Source: Methylonatrum kenyense
Lineage (GTDB): Bacteria > Pseudomonadota > Gammaproteobacteria > Nitrococcales > Aquisalimonadaceae
Length of the DNA: 64,000 nucleotides
Assembly (NCBI RefSeq): GCF_023195885.1
Contig: NZ_JALPKO010000007.1
Location: 62,001-126,000 of the forward strand
Reading direction: 5' to 3'
The notes beneath the pieces are model-generated. The model ran no database searches and was not told the origin of the DNA. It saw only the letters and a program-made list of their open reading frames with translations. This document shows positions 8,796 to 17,404 of this stretch, in pieces. The translations under genes were made by a program, and so were the position numbers. The stretch's first letter is position 1; the number at the start of each line of letters is the position of its first letter.

Positions 8796-10382
8796 GTGCA
8801 GGGCACGCGACTGACCGATCTTGATTTCAAACTTGATGGTCCGCGCTTCAACCGACGACACCGCCTCCGAAAAAGGCTGGCTCCCCTCCTTTACGGCATC
8901 ATTCTGATCGGACTCGTGATTGGTCTGGCCAGGGCCCCGCAACCGGCGAGCCTGGTGCCCGGCGAAGCCGGGAACGAAACCGGATCGCGCGCCCTGGACG
9001 TTGCCGACAGCGATGAGCAGGCTGCCGGCGACAAACCGGAAAAACCACTGGGCGACGGACGGGCTGACAAGGCCGACCAGCAGCAGGCTGACGAAGCCGT
9101 CGCCGACAGCACCGACGAAGCGGAACAGGAATCAGCCACCGCCGCGACTCCTCGGGACTGGCAGCCAGGCGTTGTCCTCGACAGCCTTCTGCCGATGCCG
9201 CGGCTGCATGATATCGCCACCGGCGAACTGCTCGTCTTCAAGCGGATTGTCGAGCTGGCGCCGGATACCGAACCCGACTACCAGAAGGTCACCGTCCGTT
9301 CCGGTGACAGCCTCTCGGCGATTTTCAGTCGGGCCGGCATCAGCGCCCAGGAAACCCACCGGGTCACCAACGCCGATGATCGGGTCAAGGCCCTGCGGCG
9401 GATCTATCCCGGCGACGAACTGCTGTTCCACGTCGACAAGGATGGCCGTCTACAGAGTCTGCGCTACGCGATGGACAGCGTTCGCACCCTGGTCGTGGAA
9501 CGGGATGCGGAAGACGGCTTCAGCACACGGATCGTCGAGGAAGTGCTCGAGACCCGCGTGGTGGAAGCCTCCGGCACCATCGACCGCTCGCTTTTCGTCT
9601 CGGCCCGGCGCGCCGGCCTGAGCCAGCGCCAGGTGATGCAGTTCATGAGCATTTTCGAGTGGCAGCTGGATTTCAATCGGGACATCCGCCAGGGCGACAC
9701 CTTCTCGATCGTGTACGAGGCCGAATTCCTCGATGACGAAATGGTCAACGACGGCCGCATCCTCGCCGCAAAGCTGATTAATGGTTCCCGTCGGCACACG
9801 GCACTGCGCTTTGAGCAGGAAGACGGCACGGTCGGTTATTACGGCGCCAACGGTGAAAACCTGCGCAAGGCCTTTATCCGCCGACCAGTACAGAATGCAC
9901 GCATCAGTTCCGGTTTCGATCGCAACCGGATGCACCCGGTGCTGGGCGAGCGGCGCCCGCACCTGGGTACCGATTTCGCCGCCCCCACCGGCACACCGAT
10001 CATGGCCTCCGGTGCCGGCCGTGTGGTCCACGTCGGGCGCAAGGGTGGCTATGGCCATACGGTCATCATCCAGCACAACAACCGCTACCGGACCCTCTAC
10101 GCCCACATGTCCCGCTATGCCGACGGCCTGAGCAATGGCAGTCGCGTGGAACAGGGTGAAGTCATCGGGTACGTTGGTCGCTCAGGCCTCGCCACCGGGC
10201 CGCACCTGCACTATGAGTTCATGGTGGAAGGCAATCATTACGATCCGATGTCGATTGACCTGCCCACCGGTGAGCCGGTGCCGGACTCGCAGATGACGGC
10301 CTTCCGCCAGCACACTGCCGGTGCCCTCGCCCAGCTTCAGGACGGTGCCGAAACCCAGCTGGCAGCGCGCGGCGAGGACTGA
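8796..10382 (+). CDS. mepM: Periplasmic M23 murein endopeptidase, MepM/YebA-like
   Basis: 528 residues from GTG 8796, preceded by GGAGG; an upstream start at 8751 would add 15 residues without an RBS. Residues about 30-47 are a membrane anchor (LLYGIILIGLVIGLA), followed by an acidic low-complexity linker to about residue 130. An OapA/LysM-like domain (VTVRSGDSLSAIFSRAGI) follows, then the Zn peptidase: H and D in RPHLGTDFAAPTGTP and HxH in GPHLHYEFMV. It would cleave D-Ala-mDAP crosslinks to allow wall growth. The acidic linker is long, as in halotolerant bacteria. MepM is the likely orthologue; NlpD-type is less likely because the catalytic residues are intact. Confidence 0.9.
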   Translation: MQGTRLTDLDFKLDGPRFNRRHRLRKRLAPLLYGIILIGLVIGLARAPQPASLVPGEAGNETGSRALDVADSDEQAAGDKPEKPLGDGRADKADQQQADEAVADSTDEAEQESATAATPRDWQPGVVLDSLLPMPRLHDIATGELLVFKRIVELAPDTEPDYQKVTVRSGDSLSAIFSRAGISAQETHRVTNADDRVKALRRIYPGDELLFHVDKDGRLQSLRYAMDSVRTLVVERDAEDGFSTRIVEEVLETRVVEASGTIDRSLFVSARRAGLSQRQVMQFMSIFEWQLDFNRDIRQGDTFSIVYEAEFLDDEMVNDGRILAAKLINGSRRHTALRFEQEDGTVGYYGANGENLRKAFIRRPVQNARISSGFDRNRMHPVLGERRPHLGTDFAAPTGTPIMASGAGRVVHVGRKGGYGHTVIIQHNNRYRTLYAHMSRYADGLSNGSRVEQGEVIGYVGRSGLATGPHLHYEFMVEGNHYDPMSIDLPTGEPVPDSQMTAFRQHTAGALAQLQDGAETQLAARGED

Positions 10383-10456
10383 CCTGGGCCGGAACCGGTG
10401 CCTTCGAACACGGTCTAGGTTGAGAGGGAAACCACTCCTGCCGCCGTTCGAGCGCC

Positions 10457-11059
10457 GTGATGCCACGCAATACCCCGCGAAGCCTTGCCGACCGGACGCC
10501 GCATCACCTGCGGCGGTCGGTTGTGTTCGGCCTGCTAGTGCTGCCTTTTCTGCTTTGCGCCTGCGCCGCGATGCCCGAGGCGCTCGATGTCGAGCTCGCC
10601 GCCGATCCGCCCAGCCTCGAGCAGGCCCGGCACCAGCCGGATGCGGTCAAGGATGCGAGCGTACGGTTCGGGGGCCAGATCGCAGCGGTCGAGAATCGCA
10701 GTGACACGACACTGATCGAGGTGGTTGGCCGGGACCTGCGCAGGGACGGTCGGCCCGTTGGCGATAGCACGAGCCGCGGCCGCTTCCTTGCCGTGTTCGA
10801 GGATTTCCTGGATCCGGCCGTCTATGAAGAAGGCCGCCAGATCACCGTGGTCGGTACGCTGGACGGCACCGAAGCACGTAAGGTCGGGGAACATGACTAT
10901 CCCTATCCCCGGGTCAGGGTCCAGGGCCATCACCTCTGGCCGGAACTCCGGCCGCTACCGCCACCGTATTATTATGACCCCTGGTACTACCGGGACCCGT
11001 TCCTGCGCTCGCACTATGATCCGTTCTTCCCCAGGCACCCAAGGCACCACTGGCGATAA
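10457..11059 (+). CDS. Slp family outer-membrane lipoprotein (copy 1)
   Basis: 200 residues. The N-terminus has a basic stretch, a hydrophobic core (VVFGLLVLPFLLCAC) and a lipobox-like LCAC around residue 36, so it is probably a lipoprotein; the Cys at the -2 position is unusual. The body carries Slp-family features: SVRFGGQIAAVENRSDTTLI, RGRFLAVFEDFLDPAVYEEG and ITVVGTLDG. E. coli Slp is a starvation-inducible outer-membrane lipoprotein of unknown function. It overlaps the next, homologous gene in TAATG. The C-terminus is rich in Tyr, Pro and His. Confidence 0.86.
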   Translation: MMPRNTPRSLADRTPHHLRRSVVFGLLVLPFLLCACAAMPEALDVELAADPPSLEQARHQPDAVKDASVRFGGQIAAVENRSDTTLIEVVGRDLRRDGRPVGDSTSRGRFLAVFEDFLDPAVYEEGRQITVVGTLDGTEARKVGEHDYPYPRVRVQGHHLWPELRPLPPPYYYDPWYYRDPFLRSHYDPFFPRHPRHHWR

Positions 11060-11580
11060 TGGCACGACGTCGATTCACACCGCTGCTGCTGACCGCGATC
11101 TGCCTGGCGCTGCTGCTTTCCGGTTGCGCCACGGGACCCGGTTATGACCTGGCTGCGGCGCGGACCGACCTGACCGCGGAAGCGGTTGCCGCTGGGCGCG
11201 ACAACTTCCGTGGCGAGCCCGTCGTCTGGGGCGGTCGCATCATCGAGACCACGCCCAAGGATGCCGGCACCGAAATCGAGTTGCTGGCCTACCCACTGGA
11301 CCAGCGGCAGCTGCCGGCACACCGGCGCCAGTCCCAGGGCCGTTTCCTGGTCGAGTACGCCACGTATCTCGAACCCGGAGACTGGACAACCGGCAGGCTG
11401 GTCACGGTTCGCGGCCGACTTGCACCGAATCGCGACGGCAAGGTCGGGGATGCCGATTACACCTATCCGGTGGTGATTGCCGAGGATCTGCATCTGTGGC
11501 CGGAAGATGCCGCGCGCACTGATCGATACCGCAGCGGCCCCCGGGTCAACGTCGGCATCGGTGTCATCTATTCGCGATGA
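11059..11580 (+). CDS. Slp family outer-membrane lipoprotein (copy 2)
   Basis: 173 residues with a clear lipoprotein signal (LLLTAICLALLLSGCAT; lipid-attachment Cys about residue 23). The body parallels copy 1: FRGEPVVWGGRIIETTPKD, QGRFLVEYATYLEPGDW, LVTVRGRLAPNRDGKVGD and a terminal DLHLWPE. The two genes are a translationally coupled tandem pair that likely arose by duplication and diverged considerably. Function unknown; envelope location is inferred from the signal. Confidence 0.87.
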   Translation: MARRRFTPLLLTAICLALLLSGCATGPGYDLAAARTDLTAEAVAAGRDNFRGEPVVWGGRIIETTPKDAGTEIELLAYPLDQRQLPAHRRQSQGRFLVEYATYLEPGDWTTGRLVTVRGRLAPNRDGKVGDADYTYPVVIAEDLHLWPEDAARTDRYRSGPRVNVGIGVIYSR

Positions 11581-11784
11581 CAGGCATTGTGAGGAGGGAC
11601 AAGGAGCTGACGGCCTTGCGATAGCTGTCTCATTACTGCAACAAAACAAAATTATCTGTGTTTTTTTTGCAAATCGGGTATATAGTTGAGGGTAAGAAAC
11701 CGTTGTGGCGTCAGCGCATTTCCGCCCTTGTGAATGGCGGAACTGTTCGGCGGGAGGCAGCGACAGGCTCGCAGGCGAAGCAAG

Positions 11785-12351
11785 ATGGACAGAAAAACAA
11801 CACAGTGCGGACTTCTGGTCGTGACTCTCGCCTGCTGCGGCGCGCTTGGTAGCGCCCAGGCGCAGCAGTACCTGACGCCCGAATTCGAATCTTTTGGCGG
11901 CGACAGCCTGTCTGAACCGCACCGCTACAGTAGCGGCTTCGACGACTTCCGCAGCGACCAGTTCCGCGATGACGACCACTGGCGAATCAGTGGCGGACTG
12001 CGCGTCAATCCGTTTGTCTCGCTGGAGCTCGGCTATCAGGATCTCGGTGCGCGCGGTGCCCGGGAACCGGGTGGCGATGACATGGCCGGCTGGAGTTTCT
12101 CAGGCCTGTTGTCGATGCCGCTCAGCAGTGGCCTGGCCCCCTACGCGCGCATCGGCCAGATGTTCTGGGACGAATCCGGCAGCAGTCCGCGCAGCGTCTC
12201 GGGTCGCCGAGACAGCCGCGAGCTGTACTACGGCATCGGCTTGCGCTTCGGCTTGGCGGAACAACTGGACATGCGCTTCGAGTACGAGCGTTACGAGCTT
12301 GACGAGAGCGAGCTCGACATCGGCACGATGAACCTGCAATTCTCGTTCTGA
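11785..12351 (+). CDS. Predicted outer-membrane beta-barrel protein
   Basis: 188 residues from ATG 11785. Signal peptide GLLVVTLACCGALGSAQA is followed by a mature start at QQYLTPEF. The mature part has alternating amphipathic strands typical of small 8-stranded barrels (WRISGGLRVNPFVSLELGYQ, LAPYARIGQMFW, YYGIGLRFGLAEQLDMRFE) and ends in the aromatic NLQFSF, the sorting signal for BAM. It resembles the OmpA/OmpW-type porin fold without a peptidoglycan domain. The 204-bp upstream region is AT-rich around 11640-11690 and probably holds the promoter. Specific function unknown. Confidence 0.82.
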   Translation: MDRKTTQCGLLVVTLACCGALGSAQAQQYLTPEFESFGGDSLSEPHRYSSGFDDFRSDQFRDDDHWRISGGLRVNPFVSLELGYQDLGARGAREPGGDDMAGWSFSGLLSMPLSSGLAPYARIGQMFWDESGSSPRSVSGRRDSRELYYGIGLRFGLAEQLDMRFEYERYELDESELDIGTMNLQFSF

Positions 12352-12378
12352 TCGATCCACGCCATCGGCGCCCGCCGA

Positions 12379-12423
12379 TGCGGTCTCCAACGCAGGCGTG
12401 CGAATAAACCAGTTTTTCCTTAA
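12379..12423. repeat. Solo end (B) of the inverted-repeat element at the ilvA stop codon
   Basis: ATGCGG then CTCCAACGCAGGCGTGCG then AATAAACCAG and TTTTTCC (12379-12419) match the reverse complement of the left end of the complete copy at 25860. The next four bases are TTAA (12420-12423), and the ilvA stop codon TAA lies inside them. No other half of the element is present nearby. A small hairpin (CATCGGCG/CGCCGATG, 12363-12380) adjoins it and may terminate the barrel-protein gene. Confidence 0.75.
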
Positions 12424-13934
12424 CTCAGAAACAGCCCGTAAACCGGATTCGCGGTCTCCTCGTGATAGCGGTAATCCAGCTTGTCGAGAAACTCGAGGAA
12501 TGTCCCGCGCTGGGCCGGGGGCACCTGGACGCCCACCAGCACGCGGCCATAGGCCGCGCCATGATTGCGGTAGTGAAACAGGCTGATATTGAAGCGCTTG
12601 CCCAACCGGGTCAGGAACTTGAGCAGCGCACCGGGCCGCTCCGGAAACTCGAAACGGTACAACAGTTCGTTTTCCACCATATGACCATGACCACCCACCA
12701 TGTGCCGCACATGGGTCTTGGCCAGATCGTTGTTGGTCAGGTCCAGCACCGGGTAGTCCTGTTCGATCAGGCTGGCGACCAGCTTGTCCCGTTCCTCCAG
12801 GCCATCGTTCAATTGCACGCCAACGAACACATGAGCCTGGCTCGGATCGGCGAAACGGTAGTTGAACTCGGTAATGCCGCGCTGGCCAATGGCCTGACAG
12901 AACTGCCGGAAGCTGCCCGGACGCTCCGGGATCGTGACCGCCAGCACCGCCTCGCGGTGCTCGCCGACCTCCGAACGCTCGGCCACGTGCCCGAGCCGGC
13001 TGAAGTTCATGTTGGCGCCGCAATTGATGGAAACCAGGGTCTGCCCGCTGACACCCCCGCGCTCCACGTATTTCTTGATACCGGCGACGCCGAGTGCACC
13101 GGCCGGCTCGACGATGGAGCGGGTGTCGTCGAAGATGTCGCGAATACCGGCACAGATTTCATCGGTATTGACCAGCACCACCTCGTCCACATGCTGACGG
13201 CAGATGCGCCAAGGTTCCTTGCCCAGCTGGCGGACGGCGACGCCATCGGCGAACAGTCCAACCTGCTCCAGCTGGACACGCTTGTTCCGGCGCAATGACT
13301 CGTACAGGGTCGGGGCATCCTCGGGCTCGACGCCAATCACACGGATGTCCGGACGCAGGTGCTTGACGTAGGAAGCGACACCGGCCATCAGGCCACCGCC
13401 GCCAACGGCAACGAATATCGCGTCGATCGGATCCGGATGCTGCTGCAGGATCTCCATGGCGACGGTGCCCTGACCGGCAATGACGTCCGGATCGTCATAC
13501 GGCGGCACCCAGCTCATGCCGCGCTCTTCCATCAACTTGGCCGCATGGGCCGCCGCCTCGTCGTAACCGTCGCCATGCAGGACGACACGGCCACCCAGAC
13601 GCCGCACCGCCTGTACCTTGATCTGCGGCGTGGTCCGCGGCATCACGATCACGGCCTTGATCCCCATCTGCCGCGCCGCCAGTGCCACACCCTGGGCATG
13701 GTTGCCGGCCGAGGCGCAGATCACGCCGCGGGTCCGGGCCTCCTCGGGCAGGCTCGAAATCTTGTTGTAGGCGCCGCGCAGCTTGAACGAGAACACCGGC
13801 TGCAGGTCTTCGCGCTTGAGCAACACGCGATTATCCAGCCGCGCCGACAGATTCGGTGCCGGATCCAGCGGCGACTGGATCGCCACGTCGTAGACACGGG
13901 CCGTGAGAATGCGCTCCAGGTAGCTTCGGCTCAT
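12420..13934 (-). CDS. ilvA: Threonine dehydratase, biosynthetic (IlvA)
   Basis: 504 residues from ATG 13934; a further GTG at 13982 is in frame but not supported by a ribosome site. The PLP lysine is in SFKLRGAYNK (K51). CASAGNHAQGVALAA and the glycine loop VAVGGGGLMAG follow. The C-terminal third holds two ACT-like regulatory repeats (AVLAVTIPERPGSFRQF and YRFEFPERPGALLKF), so the enzyme should be feedback-inhibited by isoleucine. It deaminates threonine to 2-oxobutanoate, the first step to isoleucine. The TAA stop lies within TTAA at the end of a repeat-element remnant. Confidence 0.96.
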   Translation of the reverse strand: MSRSYLERILTARVYDVAIQSPLDPAPNLSARLDNRVLLKREDLQPVFSFKLRGAYNKISSLPEEARTRGVICASAGNHAQGVALAARQMGIKAVIVMPRTTPQIKVQAVRRLGGRVVLHGDGYDEAAAHAAKLMEERGMSWVPPYDDPDVIAGQGTVAMEILQQHPDPIDAIFVAVGGGGLMAGVASYVKHLRPDIRVIGVEPEDAPTLYESLRRNKRVQLEQVGLFADGVAVRQLGKEPWRICRQHVDEVVLVNTDEICAGIRDIFDDTRSIVEPAGALGVAGIKKYVERGGVSGQTLVSINCGANMNFSRLGHVAERSEVGEHREAVLAVTIPERPGSFRQFCQAIGQRGITEFNYRFADPSQAHVFVGVQLNDGLEERDKLVASLIEQDYPVLDLTNNDLAKTHVRHMVGGHGHMVENELLYRFEFPERPGALLKFLTRLGKRFNISLFHYRNHGAAYGRVLVGVQVPPAQRGTFLEFLDKLDYRYHEETANPVYGLFLS

Positions 13935-14065
13935 AGGCTCTTGTTCTTCGGACTGTGTGGGGCGCTCAGTGTAAGGAAACACCAGGCGGTACGCACGTCT
14001 GCCATCGATTGGCGCGGTTCCGAAGGAACCGTATCATTGGCCGCAGTCAATTTGAGGAGAAGCAG

Positions 14066-14725
14066 ATGAATCAGGACGATTTGAAACGCGCTGCGGCCAG
14101 GGCCGCGCTGGACTATGTGCCGCGGGGCGAGGTGGTCGGCGTCGGCACAGGCTCCACCGTGAACTTCTTCATCGAGGAACTGGCCGCTATCCGCGACCAG
14201 ATCGCAGGCGCCGTATCGAGTTCGGAGGCCTCGACCGAGAAGATGCAGGCGGCCGGCATCCGGGTCATGACGCTGACCGAATCCGGCGACCTGCCGGTTT
14301 ACGTGGATGGTGCCGACGAAACCAACCGCCACCTGGAACTGATCAAGGGCGGGGGCGGCGCACTCACCCGGGAAAAGATCATCGCGGCGGCCAGCAAGAC
14401 CTTCGTCTGCATGGTCGACCAGAGCAAGATGGTGGGGACACTCGGTGCATTCCCGCTGCCGGTGGAAGTCATCCCGATGGCAAGGAGCTATGTGGCGCGG
14501 CAACTGGTCAAGCTGGGCGGACGCCCGGTATTGCGCGAGGGATACACCACCGACAATGGCAATGTGATCCTCGACGTCCACGACCTGCGCATCAGCGAGC
14601 CGATGAAGCTGGAACAGCAGTTGAACAATCTGCCCGGCGTGGTCACCAACGGGCTGTTTGCCATGCGCGGCGCCGACGTGCTGCTGCTGGCCGAAGCCGA
14701 CGGCGTGAAGACCCTGAAAGCCTGA
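14066..14725 (+). CDS. rpiA: Ribose-5-phosphate isomerase A
   Basis: 219 residues, identical in length to E. coli RpiA. ATG 14066 is preceded by GAGGAGA. Signature blocks are [56 protein letters not shown] and [16 protein letters not shown]. It interconverts ribose 5-phosphate and ribulose 5-phosphate in the pentose phosphate pathway. It lies divergent from ilvA, as in several gammaproteobacteria including E. coli relatives and Pseudomonas. Confidence 0.97.
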   Translation: MNQDDLKRAAARAALDYVPRGEVVGVGTGSTVNFFIEELAAIRDQIAGAVSSSEASTEKMQAAGIRVMTLTESGDLPVYVDGADETNRHLELIKGGGGALTREKIIAAASKTFVCMVDQSKMVGTLGAFPLPVEVIPMARSYVARQLVKLGGRPVLREGYTTDNGNVILDVHDLRISEPMKLEQQLNNLPGVVTNGLFAMRGADVLLLAEADGVKTLKA

Positions 14726-14728
14726 ACC

Positions 14729-14929
14729 ATGCAGCGCACGCTGATCATCATTGGCCTCGCAGTACTCCTGATCGGTTTGCTGTGGCCCTGGATCTCGCGA
14801 ATAGGGCTCGGTCGGCTTCCCGGCGACATCATCATTCGCCGGGAAGGCGGCACGTTCTACTTTCCGATCATGACCAGCATCCTGGTCAGCCTGGTTTTGT
14901 CGCTGCTTTTCTGGCTGTTCCGCAAATGA
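14729..14929 (+). CDS. Small membrane protein, DUF2905 family
   Basis: 66 residues with two hydrophobic helices (LIIIGLAVLLIGLLWPW and IMTSILVSLVLSLLFWLF) joined by a short loop containing the DUF2905-typical GRLPGDIIIRREGGTFYFPI. It follows rpiA by 3 bp, so it is co-transcribed. The family is widespread and uncharacterised; I can only place it in the inner membrane. Confidence 0.88.
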   Translation: MQRTLIIIGLAVLLIGLLWPWISRIGLGRLPGDIIIRREGGTFYFPIMTSILVSLVLSLLFWLFRK

Positions 14930-14932
14930 AAA

Positions 14933-14959
14933 CACCGGGGTGTTTCACGCACCCCGGTG
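14933..14959 (-). terminator. Rho-independent terminator for the minus-strand mgtE/envelope-gene unit
   Basis: CACCGGGGTG (14933-14942) pairs perfectly with CACCCCGGTG (14950-14959) across a 7-nt loop. Read on the minus strand the stem is followed by TTTTCATTT, a usable U-tract. On the plus strand no U-tract follows, so it mainly serves the convergent minus-strand genes. Confidence 0.7.
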
Positions 14960-14987
14960 CCGATGATGCCGGTTTAGAAAGCGAACC

Positions 14988-15012
14988 CGCGAATAAACCA
15001 GTCTTTCCTCAG
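14988..15012. repeat. Solo end (C) of the inverted-repeat element at a stop codon
   Basis: CGCGAATAAACCAGTCTTTCC (14988-15008) matches the terminal repeat of the element family with 2-3 changes. The adjoining bases are TCAG (15009-15012), and the stop of the minus-strand gene (TGA = TCA on plus) lies inside them. This is the shortest and most degraded copy. It is supported by the parallel with the copies at ilvA, speD and pilG. Confidence 0.6.
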
Positions 15013-15677
15013 AACTGTGCCAACTGAAAGCCGATGCCGGCGGAGAAACCACCACTTCCGCCGGACTCGGTTTCCTCGAAGTAGCTGATGTCCAGCTCCA
15101 CCTGGTCATCGAACAGCACGAACCGGATACCGCCATGCAACGTCGGCGCATTGTTGTCGACGCCGAAGACCTCGGCCGCAAGTTCCACCGGTCCGAACAG
15201 GGCCAGTTCGCCGCCCACGCCCCAGAACGGGCTCCAGCGACTGTCTTCCCGGCTCCAGACTACACCTGGGTTGAGGTGCACCAACAGGCGGTCGGCGACC
15301 GGCTCCAGGGTCAGCATGCCGAACACCTCGCCCTCTTCCCAATTGCGGCTGTCGCTGTCGTAGCCGGCCGCGACGAAGAGCCCTAACCCGTAGCCGTCGG
15401 TTTCCAGCTCCCGGCCGAGCGCCTTGCCCTCCAGCCGGTAGGCTTCGCGGTCGCCGCCACGTGGCATTTCGACTTCACCCAGCAGTTGCAGCGGTGCCGT
15501 GCCGCGGCAGGCCAGGTTCACGAAATTCGCATCCTCGAAATCACTGTGCCAGAGCTCCATGTCGCAGGACCGCGGATCGGCAAGATCCGCGTCCTGGACC
15601 ACCCACTGGCCTGCTCCCTGGGCCGCCAGTGGCGACAAGGCCGCGGCCAGCAACATCACATAACGCAGCTTGCACAT
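15009..15677 (-). CDS. Predicted exported envelope protein, likely outer-membrane barrel
   Basis: 222 residues from ATG 15677, chosen over the in-frame ATG at 15698 because GGGAGGG stands directly upstream. Signal peptide LRYVMLLAAALSPLAAQGAG. The mature protein is acidic with alternating hydrophobic strands (YGLGLFVAAGYD, VFGMLTLEPVADRLLVHLNPG, GGIRFVLFDDQVELDISYF) and ends GIGFQLAQF with a C-terminal Phe, the barrel signature. I do not recognise a named family. It lies 18 bp after mgtE and is presumably co-transcribed. Confidence 0.75.
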   Translation of the reverse strand: MCKLRYVMLLAAALSPLAAQGAGQWVVQDADLADPRSCDMELWHSDFEDANFVNLACRGTAPLQLLGEVEMPRGGDREAYRLEGKALGRELETDGYGLGLFVAAGYDSDSRNWEEGEVFGMLTLEPVADRLLVHLNPGVVWSREDSRWSPFWGVGGELALFGPVELAAEVFGVDNNAPTLHGGIRFVLFDDQVELDISYFEETESGGSGGFSAGIGFQLAQF

Positions 15678-15694
15678 AACGAAACCCTCCCTGG

Positions 15695-17050
15695 TCATCC
15701 GCCGGCCGGCAGCGTCAGCACCGCCGTGGCAATGGAGAAATAGATCATGATCCCGCAGATGTCCGCGATGGAGGTGATCAGCGGCGCACTGGCCGTCGCG
15801 GGATCAAGCTTCATGCGGGTCAACAGGAACGGCAACAGCATGCCGATCATGCTGCCGACAATCACCACGCAGACCATGGCCAGCGCAACCACGATCGCGA
15901 CCTCGGGGCCGCCCCGCCATAGACCAATCGTGGACACCGCCAGCCCCATGGTCAGACCCAGGGCCGTGGCAACGCCGAGCTCCTTGCCCCAGAGCCGCAA
16001 CCAGTCCTTCATGCGTACATCACCCGTGGCCAGCGCACGCACCATCAGCGTCGCAGACTGGGACCCCGCGTTACCTCCGGAGTCAACAATCAACGGCAGG
16101 AAGAAAACCAGCGCGATGACCGCCTCGATGGTGTCCTCGAAATGGGCGATGGCGGCACCACCGAAAATGTTCATGAACACCAGCAGCACCAGCCAGCCGA
16201 CGCGCTTGCGATACAGCAGGCTCGGGCGGGCCTCCTTCAGGCTGAGATTCAGCACACCCACCGAACCCATCTTGTGGAAGTCCTCGGTGGCCTCCTCCTC
16301 GACCACGTCAATGACGTCGTCGACCGTGACGATGCCCAGCAACACCCCGCTCTGGTCCAGCACTGGCAACACTTCCAGGTCGTAATGCTGCATCAGGCGG
16401 GCGGCTTCCTCGCGGGACTCGCTGGCGATAATGCTGACCGGGTCGTCCTGCATGATGTCGGCGATGCGCTGGGATGGCCGCCCAAGCACGAAATCACGCA
16501 GCCGGATCCGGCCCAGCAGCCGATTGCGCTGGTCCACCACGAAAACGACGTTAACGGTCTCGCCGCCCGCGCTCCGGTCACGCACGTAATCCAGCGCACG
16601 TTCGACGGTCCAGTCCTCCTTGACCGTGAGAAACCGCGGCGTCATCAGACGGCCGGCCGACCTCTCCGGATAACCCAGCAGGCGCATGGCCTCCTGCATT
16701 TCCGGTGCGGGCAGCAGCTTCAGCAAGCGTTCCGACTGCTCGGGCTCCAGTCGTTCCAGCAGCGCGGTGCGGTCATCCGGCACAAGTTCGGCGAGCAATG
16801 CCCGGGCGTCGCCCTCCGGCAACTGATCGAGCAGAGTGAACTGCATCCCCGGCGCCAGATAGGCGAACACCGGTGTCCGCCGTTCGGCCGGCACCTTGCG
16901 CAGCAGCGCGGCCATCTCTTCGGCCCCGAGGTCCTGCATCGCATCAGCGATGTCCTGGACCGCCATCTCTTCGAGCAGGCGTTCCAGGAGATCGCCGCGA
17001 TCGGCGCGGAAGAGCTGCAGCAGCTCCAGAATCTGTTCGGTCTTTTCCAC
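15695..17050 (-). CDS. mgtE: Magnesium transporter MgtE
   Basis: 451 residues from GTG 17050, preceded by AGGAG; earlier in-frame starts lack an RBS. Domains in order: N-terminal Mg-sensing helical repeat (ILELLQLFRADRGDLLERLL), two CBS domains (IADIMQDDPVSIIASESREE; DQSGVLLGIVTVDDVIDVVEEEAT), a plug helix, and five membrane helices beginning RVGWLVLLVFMNIFGGAAIA. The channel motif PLIVDSGGNAGSQSATLMVR is intact. It is a Mg2+-gated Mg2+ channel of the inner membrane. Co-transcription with the following exported-protein gene is likely. Confidence 0.95.
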   Translation of the reverse strand: MEKTEQILELLQLFRADRGDLLERLLEEMAVQDIADAMQDLGAEEMAALLRKVPAERRTPVFAYLAPGMQFTLLDQLPEGDARALLAELVPDDRTALLERLEPEQSERLLKLLPAPEMQEAMRLLGYPERSAGRLMTPRFLTVKEDWTVERALDYVRDRSAGGETVNVVFVVDQRNRLLGRIRLRDFVLGRPSQRIADIMQDDPVSIIASESREEAARLMQHYDLEVLPVLDQSGVLLGIVTVDDVIDVVEEEATEDFHKMGSVGVLNLSLKEARPSLLYRKRVGWLVLLVFMNIFGGAAIAHFEDTIEAVIALVFFLPLIVDSGGNAGSQSATLMVRALATGDVRMKDWLRLWGKELGVATALGLTMGLAVSTIGLWRGGPEVAIVVALAMVCVVIVGSMIGMLLPFLLTRMKLDPATASAPLITSIADICGIMIYFSIATAVLTLPAGG

Positions 17051-17404
17051 GATTGCGTCTCCTGTGGTTGGGGAGACGGCGACAGCGCAGGCATCGAGGG
17101 CAGCCTGGATGGACCCGGTCGCGGACATCGGCCAGGGATCAGCGTCTCCAAGCGCCCAAGTGTGGGACACGGATTAGACGCGACCATGACAGACATGGCT
17201 TCTCTGGTACCGGCGCTCAAACGCACCGGAGGGTCCTGCAGAATGGGGATTCAGGGGTGTTCAGTCACCGAATCACGGCCGACGCCGGATTCGTGACCGC
17301 GGGGGGTCTAAAGCGGGCGCCGGCGCTATTGCGCCATCCTGTTAGATCGACTACTGCTCGGTTCCAACGGATTCACCGCCTCTGGCTTGACAACGGTCGA
17401 GAGT
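17051..17404 (-). other. 354-bp gap between the mxaL stop and the mgtE start
   Basis: No supported ORF was found. The region should hold the mgtE promoter and leader. The clearest structure is a near-perfect hairpin at 17264-17297 (GTCACcGAATC pairing with GATTCGTGAC around a GC-rich centre), without a U-tract on either strand. I do not recognise an M-box or other Mg-sensing leader. Confidence 0.4.

Noticed and set aside
12100-13023. 307-codon minus-strand frame over the barrel gene and ilvA
   Set aside because: Arg/Gly/Pro-rich translation lying across the 3' ends of two well-supported genes; no signature.
17264-17297. Rho-independent terminator of the mxa operon
   Set aside because: The hairpin is good but lacks a U-tract on either strand, so it is recorded only as a hairpin in the gap description.
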